This document shows, piece by piece, positions 26,083 through 32,235 of a DNA stretch of 39,620 bases. Source of the stretch: an uncultured Phycisphaerales bacterium. Its GTDB lineage: Bacteria; Planctomycetota; Phycisphaerae; Tepidisphaerales; Tepidisphaeraceae. The position numbers and the translations under genes are program-made. The stretch is taken from assembly GCA_903871935.1 (NCBI GenBank), contig CAIQIQ010000164.1, positions 1 to 39,620 on the forward strand, read 5' to 3'. Below the pieces are notes generated by a model, which saw only the letters and a list, made by a program, of their open reading frames with translations, made no database searches and had not been told where the DNA came from. How positions within the stretch are numbered: position 1 is the first letter of the stretch; every line of letters begins with the position of its first letter.

Positions 26083-26754
26083 TCAAGCCAGCACAATCTG
26101 GCCGAAATACTGTGGTTGATGGAAATCCAGTTTGCCCTCGACCGGCGACCAGCTCGCCCAATGCGGGTGCGAGCTCTCATCAGCGCACTTGAAGAAATTG
26201 GCCCGCCAGGTCTGCCCCGCCCATTTCCCGGTCGGCCCGACATACGCTTCCAGCACCGTGCGGGGAATAGTTAGTGCTAACCGCCAGTGCGTCGGGTCAG
26301 TCATTTCCGGCTCGACGCGCGATGGCAGCGAATGCAGAATCTTCGTTTGCTCCATCCATTCATTTGGAAGCTTGGTGAACTTCTTAAACCCATCAGGAGC
26401 GCGCTGCGAATCCTCGATGTAATAGCAGAGCTGCGCCCCGCCGCCGCTGTTTTCGAAGTTCAGGTATCCCTTGTCAGCCTTAGGCCGGACAAAGAACTCC
26501 ACGCAGGCATCTTTGCACACCATCGACTGATACCCCTTGGCCACCACGCGGACGTACCGGTCCTGCACATCAAAGACAACGTACAGGTTCTGCTCATCAT
26601 GCAGCACCTTTGCCCGCACATTGGGGTGATGGCTGCTGCTTTGGGGGTAATAATGATCGACCTTCAGAATCTCCGCCGCTTCCCAGAAGGATGACTCGAA
26701 ATTCAAAAGATCCGCCGGAGCCGATGTCGCACGTCGAATGGTGTAGCTGTGCAT
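26083..26754 (-). CDS. Stand-alone CBM9-like carbohydrate-binding protein
   Basis: A 223-residue protein starting at MHSYTIRR (26754); the open frame continues upstream, but into low-quality sequence. It consists of one CBM9-like sandwich: FWEAAEIL near the start, VRAKVLHDEQNLYVVFDVQD, DACVEFFVRP, WRLALTIPRTVLE, WRANFFKCAD and a closing FHQPQYFGQIVLA follow the order of such domains. There is no signal peptide, so it may be cytoplasmic or exported by another route. It lies 191 bases upstream of exbB on the same strand and shares its fold with part of the 1147-residue TonB-like protein, so the two may handle the same glycan. Its own enzymatic activity is not expected. Confidence 0.8.
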   Translation of the reverse strand: MHSYTIRRATSAPADLLNFESSFWEAAEILKVDHYYPQSSSHHPNVRAKVLHDEQNLYVVFDVQDRYVRVVAKGYQSMVCKDACVEFFVRPKADKGYLNFENSGGGAQLCYYIEDSQRAPDGFKKFTKLPNEWMEQTKILHSLPSRVEPEMTDPTHWRLALTIPRTVLEAYVGPTGKWAGQTWRANFFKCADESSHPHWASWSPVEGKLDFHQPQYFGQIVLA

Positions 26755-26802
26755 AGACAAATAGTGTAACCACCCGCACCGTGGTCGCAATCGCTCAAGG
26801 AG

Positions 26803-26924
26803 CCGCGGGCGTAAGCCCGTGGGTTTCGCTGTCAGGCGCCAATTCGCCCAGACAACATCCAAGGCGAGCGCGCTGACATGGCGCAGCGGTCTCCCGCTGC
26901 GGTGCCGCGGCCGTCTTCGGCCGC
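26803..26924. repeat. Cluster of three GC-rich stem-loops
   Basis: Three inverted repeats occur in 122 bases: CCGCGGGC-gtaa-GCCCGTGG (26803-26822, one G-T pair), CAGCGG-tctc-CCGCTG (26884-26899) and GCGGCCG-tctt-CGGCCGC (26907-26924). They lie between divergent genes, so they are not terminators. They have the form of REP-like intergenic palindromes. The GTAA loop fits the GNRA tetraloop pattern if transcribed left to right. Nothing coding is evident in 26755-27008. Confidence 0.6.
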
Positions 26925-26968
26925 ATGGGCGGAGCGCAAGCAAGACACTTGAGCGTTACAACCACTGA

Positions 26969-26999
26969 TTGATTCGCCTGCTCAGTTTCGCATTATACT
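26969..26999 (+). promoter_or_regulatory. Candidate promoter placing the transcript start at the start codon
   Basis: TATACT (26994-26999) matches the -10 consensus at five of six positions, with TTGATT (26969-26974) as a possible -35 at a long 19-base spacing. The start codon of the downstream gene is at 27009, so transcription would begin within a few bases of it and the mRNA would be nearly leaderless. This fits the absence of a Shine-Dalgarno sequence there. Confidence 0.4.
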
Positions 27000-27008
27000 C
27001 TGCAGATC

Positions 27009-28124
27009 ATGAAAGCTCGTCATAGCGCCGCTGCCAGTTCTTACGTCATTGACCGAATTGACATCCATTGGGGACAGATGCCGGTGAATCTTCTGTTTAG
27101 CTATGGCAGGGTGGATAGTTTCCCGTTCCTGATTGTCCGCCTCTACGCTGGTGATACACAAGGCCAGGGAGAGACCCCGGTGGTTTACACTCCCGCCGTG
27201 GATCGGATCTTAGCCCCTCTGATCGGCCAGGATGCCCGTGGTCTGGATTCACTGCTTCCTCATGTGGACACGGAAGCGGATCGCTTCTTGTGCGAAGCGA
27301 TTTCAATGGCTTTACACGATTTGGTCGGACAACTCTCGGGCCTGCCGCTGCATACTCTTCTCGGTGGCAGCGCCCAGCGCCAGGTGCCTCTGATGCCGTG
27401 CATTTTCCCTGTCAATGCCGATGAAGCACAGGTAAAAGCCCAGAGCTTCTTCGCCCAAGGCTTCCGGAAATACCTGAAAACAAAACTGGTCGGCGACTTT
27501 CAAGAGGATCTGGCCAGAGTCAAAGCCATACGCCGCTGCGCTCCGCCGGGGCTGATGCTTCAGGGAGATGCCAACTGCGGCTACAAGACCTTCGCCGATG
27601 CCCGGCATGCGGCCGACAAGCTCGGTGAAGCCGGCCTGGATATCTTTGAAGATCCCCTTGCCGGCGGAGTCTCGGATTACCGCACGTTGAAGGATGGCTG
27701 CGCGGGGACTACGCGGATCATGGTTGATATGCTCTCCCGGCGAACCAGCGATCTGGCGGCCGTGCTGCAAAATGCCGCTGCGGATGTGGTGGGCATTCAT
27801 CCAGTACAGCCGGGCAGTCTTTCCCGCGCCAGGCAACATGCCCAGTTGGCGCAATCCTTTGGCGTTCCAGTGATCATCGGTGGCACGGGATACTGCGCCA
27901 TGGGACCGGCCGCCTATCAACACCTGACTGCGGTGGTCACGCCCGGCGGCCCGTGCGGTGAATTAGGGGGTGTATTTGACCATGGAATGCCGCAAAGCCT
28001 GATCGCCGCGTCGCTGCCAATACGGGATGGCGAGGTCATTCTGGGCGACCAGCCTGGATTGGGAGTCAGGCTCAATGAAGAGGCGCTGAGGCACTTTGCA
28101 CACGGCGAAAAGACACTCCGATAG
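27009..28124 (+). CDS. Enolase-superfamily (mandelate racemase/muconate lactonizing-like) enzyme
   Basis: A 371-residue cytoplasmic enzyme. An N-terminal capping domain (to about residue 115) precedes the barrel. KYLKTKLV supplies the second-strand lysines, and metal ligands are likely the D of LQGDAN, the E of IFEDPL and the D of IMVDML. VIIGGTGY and a final GLGVRLNEEAL are usual for the C-terminal part. Members abstract an alpha-proton from carboxylates, typically as sugar-acid dehydratases or racemases, which would fit catabolism of oxidised sugars here. The exact substrate cannot be read from sequence. The start ATG 27009 has no ribosome binding site but a near-adjacent -10 element, suggesting a leaderless message. 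It is probably monocistronic. Confidence 0.85.
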   Translation: MKARHSAAASSYVIDRIDIHWGQMPVNLLFSYGRVDSFPFLIVRLYAGDTQGQGETPVVYTPAVDRILAPLIGQDARGLDSLLPHVDTEADRFLCEAISMALHDLVGQLSGLPLHTLLGGSAQRQVPLMPCIFPVNADEAQVKAQSFFAQGFRKYLKTKLVGDFQEDLARVKAIRRCAPPGLMLQGDANCGYKTFADARHAADKLGEAGLDIFEDPLAGGVSDYRTLKDGCAGTTRIMVDMLSRRTSDLAAVLQNAAADVVGIHPVQPGSLSRARQHAQLAQSFGVPVIIGGTGYCAMGPAAYQHLTAVVTPGGPCGELGGVFDHGMPQSLIAASLPIRDGEVILGDQPGLGVRLNEEALRHFAHGEKTLR

Positions 28125-28228
28125 CTTCCGCTGCTGCAAATCCGCCCGGTGTTCTGGTTGGCGGCATTCTCCGCGGTCTCGGCGTCTTGAGGCGGAGTGG
28201 CCAAGGAGGCAGGGCACCCAACGAAACT

Positions 28229-28708
28229 CTAGGGCGTTTGCTTCGGCGGAATTCGTGTCATCTGGGCGCCTGCCAGCATCCATGCGTTCTCGCGCAATGC
28301 GAACACGCAAGTGACGGCAAACAGCCCGCCAACCTGCCTCTGCGCCCCCTGGCCATATCCCATTTCCACAACCACTGCGCCCTGCACCATGCCGCCCCCT
28401 GTGAATTCAAGGTACCGTGGACCCTTTGTCTCCAGCTTCTGCAACGTGATGATTCCTTCACGAACTGCATCGAGAAGCGACTTTTTAGTAGACGTCTTTC
28501 CCTCGAAGTCGATAAGCATAAAATCGTCGGCAATCAGGGCTTCCAGCCTGGTCGCATCATTCTTGCCGAGTGCCTTGGCCAGCTCTTCATATGCCGACCG
28601 AAGCGATGCCCGCGCGGGTGCGGGGGCAGCCTCGCCGGTTGCGGCTTGGGCAGCGCCATATTGCGCCAGGCAAAGAACCAACGCTACAACGCCGATCATC
28701 CAGGACAT
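28229..28708 (-). CDS. Exported NTF2/SnoaL-like (DUF4440-type) protein
   Basis: A 159-residue protein. The start at 28708 is chosen over one six codons upstream because AGGGAGG sits eight bases before it and the signal peptide MSWMIGVVALVLCLAQYGAAQA begins there. The mature part (RSAYEELAKALGKNDATRLEALIADDFMLIDFEGKTSTKKSLLDAV, a strand-rich middle with VVVEMGYGQG, and WMLAGAQMTRI) follows the alpha+beta cone of the SnoaL/NTF2-like DUF4440 group. Such proteins bind small ligands or act as isomerases; the function here is unknown. It converges with the enolase-type gene with a 104-base gap lacking a clear terminator. Confidence 0.78.
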   Translation of the reverse strand: MSWMIGVVALVLCLAQYGAAQAATGEAAPAPARASLRSAYEELAKALGKNDATRLEALIADDFMLIDFEGKTSTKKSLLDAVREGIITLQKLETKGPRYLEFTGGGMVQGAVVVEMGYGQGAQRQVGGLFAVTCVFALRENAWMLAGAQMTRIPPKQTP

Positions 28709-28830
28709 GGACGAGCCTCCCTTCAATGCGGCCGATCATACCGCTCCAACAGACTCAGTCCAAACCAGCGAACAGGGAGCCGCCGCGTGATGGCATAGTC
28801 CTCTCCGGGGAAGTGGAAGCATCGGTCTTT

Positions 28831-28857
28831 CTCTGCGGTCTCCGCGTGCTCTGCGTG
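28831..28857 (+). repeat. 9-bp tandem repeat (three units)
   Basis: CTCTGCGGT, CTCCGCGTG and CTCTGCGTG follow one another between two minus-strand genes, ending in AGGT. A related CTCCGCGGTCTC string occurs in the next intergenic gap to the left (about 28169-28180). I believe such CTCTGCGTG-type tracts recur in intergenic DNA of several bacterial phyla. The remainder of 28709-28907 has no evident gene. Confidence 0.6.
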
Positions 28858-28907
28858 AGGTCATGTTTTGGGGGAAGAACAGAACGTGATTCAAATCTTG
28901 TGTAATA

Positions 28908-29720
28908 TCACCTGTTTATGGCAACCTCTGAGTACAGAAGGGGATTCCACTCATCATTCTCCAGCACATCTCCCTTCTTCAGCGTCTTCAGATAGCTCGG
29001 GGGAAGGATATTCGGATTCCCGTTGAACGTTGCGCCTTCGGGCATATACGCGCAGGTCATCGCCATGCGCGTGCCGCGCGTCATGTTTGCCCCGGCGCCG
29101 TGGGCGGTCAAACCGTTGTGGAACGAGCAGTCGCCCGCCTTCATCGGCACGGGCACCGAGTCGATCTTCGCCATCTCGGGATAGAGCCCGAACAGGTCGC
29201 CCATGTTCTGGCCGATCCCGACGTTGTCGAACCGCGCCAGTTTGTGCGTGCCCGGGATGAACCACATGCAGCCGTTGTGGAACGTGGCATCCTCCATCGC
29301 GATCCAGATCGAGATGGACTGCTGCGAATGGAACGACCAGTAGGGGTTGTCCAGGTGCCAGGCCGTGGGGTTGGCAAACGGCTGCTTGATCAGGGCCTGG
29401 TCATGCCAGCAGCGCATGCCCCTGGTGCCGCTCATGCGGCAGAGCAGTTTGCCCAGTTCGGGGCTGAGCATGTATTGCTTCACGGTCGGGCTGATCCGCC
29501 AGAGGTTCAGCCGCTGGGTGAAGACGCGGTCATAGTAACTGTCGCCGGATTCCCAGTTCAACTCCGAGCCGGCCACTTTGCGCCTGCCCATCGCGGCGAC
29601 TGCGTCCTGCACGGCCGACTTGAGCTCCGTCAGCTCATCGCCCGACAGGAACCCCGGCACGTGGACGAAGCCGTCGCGCTGGTATTGCTCAACAACGCTC
29701 TGATCCATGTTCGTACGCAT
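28908..29720 (-). CDS. Phytanoyl-CoA dioxygenase (PhyH) family Fe(II)/2-oxoglutarate oxygenase
   Basis: A 270-residue cytoplasmic enzyme. The start at 29720 (MRTNMDQ) is preceded by AGGAG; MDQ four codons later is possible. The facial triad is visible: H122 and D124 in AWHLDNPYW and H207 in LTAHGAGAN. R218 in TRGTRMAM is a candidate for binding the 2-oxoglutarate carboxylate. DGFVHVPGFLS near the N-terminus is the usual opening of the family. Members hydroxylate diverse small molecules. PhyH paralogues are very common in planctomycetes, often next to sugar-utilisation genes, so no substrate can be given. Upstream lies the 774-base non-coding region. Confidence 0.88.
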   Translation of the reverse strand: MRTNMDQSVVEQYQRDGFVHVPGFLSGDELTELKSAVQDAVAAMGRRKVAGSELNWESGDSYYDRVFTQRLNLWRISPTVKQYMLSPELGKLLCRMSGTRGMRCWHDQALIKQPFANPTAWHLDNPYWSFHSQQSISIWIAMEDATFHNGCMWFIPGTHKLARFDNVGIGQNMGDLFGLYPEMAKIDSVPVPMKAGDCSFHNGLTAHGAGANMTRGTRMAMTCAYMPEGATFNGNPNILPPSYLKTLKKGDVLENDEWNPLLYSEVAINR

Positions 29721-29996
29721 CGCAGGTGTTCTCCTGCAAGGCATCCTCGACGCCACTGCAATCAATATTACCGCCGAAACACGAGCGGCGGATCAGGGGT
29801 GTGTGGCTAAGGGGTCATGAGCCGAACCTCTGTTTGGATGCCCAGCCGCATTACCTATGTTTCCCATCTTACCCAAAATCGTGAAAGTTTCTGGGCCGCT
29901 CCTAAGTCCCTGTCATTCCTCACCTTCCAAAACCGACCCCCTCCAAACCCACCCTTATTATAGAGGAGCGCGCTTGTCTGGTTCCGCGCCAACTCC

Positions 29997-30017
29997 GGAT
30001 CTTTGACAAGTGAATAC
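29997..30017 (+). promoter_or_regulatory. boxA-like antitermination element, second copy
   Basis: GGATCTTTGACAA (29997-30009) matches the boxA sequence TGCTCTTTAACAA at 10 of 13 positions and is followed by GTGAATAC. Fourteen of sixteen bases from TTTGACAA to GAATAC are shared with 190-205. It lies 490 bases before the start codon of the glycosidase-type gene and downstream of a -10-like TATTAT. No -10 box follows at 16-18 bases, which argues against reading TTGACA as a -35 element. Confidence 0.45.
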
Positions 30018-30200
30018 GTCTACCGCGACCGGCCGGCGGCCATTGCCCCCAAGATGCGTACGCGATCTTGAGCATCTTCCCCACCGTCAGCGATCTAACT
30101 AACACACCACCGCCAACAGCGCATACGAACCTAAGCACCTTCGGCCATAGCTCCTCTTGCCCGTTACGGAATGATCACTAATCACTATGTCTTTCGAACC

Positions 30201-30293
30201 TGCGCATCTCCTCTCTCACTTATACCTTAACTCCTTACCTCGACAGCACATAGCGCACAGGGGGTATCCTCACCAAGAACCTGCGCACCTGCT
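30201..30293 (+). repeat. 93-nt leader repeat, copy B
   Basis: Aligns without gaps to 362-454 (67 of 93 identical). The segment about 30207-30243 has one G in 37 bases, as in copy A. CAGCACATAGC, GGGGGTATC and AACCTGCGCACCTGCT are the conserved core. It sits 294 bases upstream of the start codon (318 for copy A). The palindrome GGGTATACCC of copy A is degenerate here, so any shared RNA structure must not depend on it. Confidence 0.7.
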
Positions 30294-30494
30294 GTCGCAC
30301 CCGATCCATGCGATTTTACCCGATTGCCGGGCCCTGATTCCCTTTTCATCCTTCCGCCCTCATCCTTCTCACCCTCGTCATTCGGATTTCGCCATTCGGG
30401 CTTCCTTCCTCCCCTCCCTTGATCGACCCTGCAACATGGTTAGACTCACTCGCGTGTTGTTCGGCCAACATCCCTTTCTCTCGGAGTACTAAAC

Positions 30495-32144
30495 ATGAAG
30501 CGCATCCTGACCCTTGCCATGCTGATGCTGGCGGCAATTTCCACCGCCCAGGCGGCCGAAAAGTACCCGCAGCGATGGAACTACGTGGGCGCCAGTCTTA
30601 ACAATGACGCGGGGCTGACGAAGTTCATCGATGTCCTGAAACAGTCCAAGGAAGTGGGCTGCACGCACATCCTCATGCCCGAAGGCGGCTGGTACAACAC
30701 GCCGGACAACCCCGCTTATCTCGCTCGCGTCGCCAAGGCCAAGGCCGCCGCCAAAGAGTTGAACCTGACCCTCATCCCATGCGTGTACTCTCTGGGCTAT
30801 TCCGGCCGCTATCTCGGTGCTGATCCCAATCTCGCCGCCGGCCTGCCGGTCAAGCAAGTTCCCTTCGTCGTGGCCGGAAAGACCGCCCAGGTCGACCCAT
30901 CTCTCGCGATCGATTGCTCGGCCGTCAAGCCCAACGAAGACGGCAACATCGATGTCGAGCTCAAAGCCCGGCCATACACCCATTACAGCATCCGTTTCAC
31001 CCTGACCAAGGGCCAGTACAAGGGCGACGCCGACGAAATGCTCCGCATTTCCACCTGCAAGAAGTCCGATGGCTGGAAGCGTTGGGTCACCCGCACCCAT
31101 CCGATCAGCTACAAGGAAGGCAACAAGTTCATCGCCCAGACCACTTTCAACACCCTCGAACTCGACGATGGCGTGATGCGTCTGCAGATCATGGCGCCAT
31201 GTGCCGACATCAAGATCGAGCCCATCGGCGCCATGAACATGGTCCGCCGCGAACTCACCCCTCTGGTGGTCACCAGCGAAGATGGCAAAACCGTCTATGC
31301 CGAAGGCAAGGACTATAAGCCCTTCCACGACCCCAACCTGATGACGGCCCCCGATTGGACCGACCAGCCGACACCCGGAGCCGCCCCCAAGCTGCTCGGC
31401 CCGGCCATGGAGTTGACCGACAACTCGAGCATCAAGAATGGCCAGAAGCTGCTCCTGAGCTATTTCCACGCCTACCGCATCTACGGCGACCAGGATGAGA
31501 TCTCCATGGAAGACCCCAAGGTCTTCGACCTGATGGAACGCGACGCCGCCAACTGCGTCAAAGTCTGGGGCGCCCCCGGCTATTTCATGAACTATGACGA
31601 GATCCGCATCTGCGGTTGGGAGCCCACCCCCAGCGGCAAGCCCATGACCCCCGGCGAAATCCTCGCCGAGCACGTCAAGAAGGGCTACGACCTCCTCAAG
31701 AAGCATGCCCCCCAGGCCACCATCTACACCTGGTCCGACATGTTCTCCCCCTTCGAGAACGCCTATGGCCCCGGCCAGGGCAAGCGCTATTACTACCTCG
31801 TCCACGACTACTGGAACGGCGCCGATAAAGGCCTGCCCACCGACACGACCATCATGATTTGGGCCGCCCAGAACTCCGACGACATCAAGTTCTTCGCCGA
31901 CCGCGGCCAGCAGCAGGTGCTCTGCGGCTACTACGACACGAAGACCGATGCCGGCATGAAGCAGAACATCACCCGCTGGCTGCAATTCTCCAGCGGGCAA
32001 AAAGGCATACTCGGCTTCATGTACACCACTTGGGGCCACGATTACGCCCGCCTGAAACCGTATTTCAAACTGCTGGACACGGCCGACACCTGGTACAAAC
32101 CCACAGGCTCGGCACAGCAGAAAGCCGAAGGCATGCCGCAATAG
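30495..32144 (+). CDS. Secreted TIM-barrel-like putative glycoside hydrolase
   Basis: A 549-residue exported protein heading the third operon, with signal peptide MKRILTLAMLMLAAISTAQA and ribosome binding site CGGAG. The N-terminal part (about 25-130: GCTHILMPEGGWYNTP, LTLIPCVYSLGYSG) and the C-terminal half look like a barrel interrupted by a beta-sandwich insertion (about 140-250: HYSIRFTLTKGQYKGDADE). FMNYDEIRICGW carries D368-E369, a pair like the catalytic Asp-Glu of GH20 and GH123. It is followed by TIYTWSDMFSPFEN and MYTTWGHDY, with the tryptophans common in sugar sites. I do not recognise a named family; a glycosidase on N-acetylated sugars is a reasonable guess from that pair and from the GH20 gene in the same operon. 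Confidence 0.7.
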   Translation: MKRILTLAMLMLAAISTAQAAEKYPQRWNYVGASLNNDAGLTKFIDVLKQSKEVGCTHILMPEGGWYNTPDNPAYLARVAKAKAAAKELNLTLIPCVYSLGYSGRYLGADPNLAAGLPVKQVPFVVAGKTAQVDPSLAIDCSAVKPNEDGNIDVELKARPYTHYSIRFTLTKGQYKGDADEMLRISTCKKSDGWKRWVTRTHPISYKEGNKFIAQTTFNTLELDDGVMRLQIMAPCADIKIEPIGAMNMVRRELTPLVVTSEDGKTVYAEGKDYKPFHDPNLMTAPDWTDQPTPGAAPKLLGPAMELTDNSSIKNGQKLLLSYFHAYRIYGDQDEISMEDPKVFDLMERDAANCVKVWGAPGYFMNYDEIRICGWEPTPSGKPMTPGEILAEHVKKGYDLLKKHAPQATIYTWSDMFSPFENAYGPGQGKRYYYLVHDYWNGADKGLPTDTTIMIWAAQNSDDIKFFADRGQQQVLCGYYDTKTDAGMKQNITRWLQFSSGQKGILGFMYTTWGHDYARLKPYFKLLDTADTWYKPTGSAQQKAEGMPQ

Positions 32145-32235
32145 CGGCCCAAACGGAGCCGTGCGTCAGAGTATCCCTAACCCGGAGACTCCCCCGCCCG
32201 CGCGAGACTGATACTACTAAGAGGAGACCTGGCGT

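Larger units (their letters stand above)
29721..30494 (+). other. Long non-coding leader upstream of the third glycan operon
   Basis: I see no gene in these 774 bases. They hold a -10-like TATTAT (29956-29961), a boxA-like element (29997-30017), a weak AGATGC/GCATCT inverted repeat around 30053-30079, copy B of the 93-nt repeat (30201-30293) and a strongly pyrimidine-rich tract (about 30340-30425). That tract includes a direct repeat of CATTCGG (TCATTCGGATTTCGCCATTCGGG). The organisation parallels the leader at 1-679. CGGAG at 30483-30487 is the ribosome binding site of the next gene. Confidence 0.6.

Noticed and set aside
30489..32141. A 550-residue antisense open frame opposite the third-operon glycosidase.
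   Set aside because: It covers almost exactly the plus-strand gene, which has a signal peptide and ribosome binding site; it is a high-GC codon-bias shadow.
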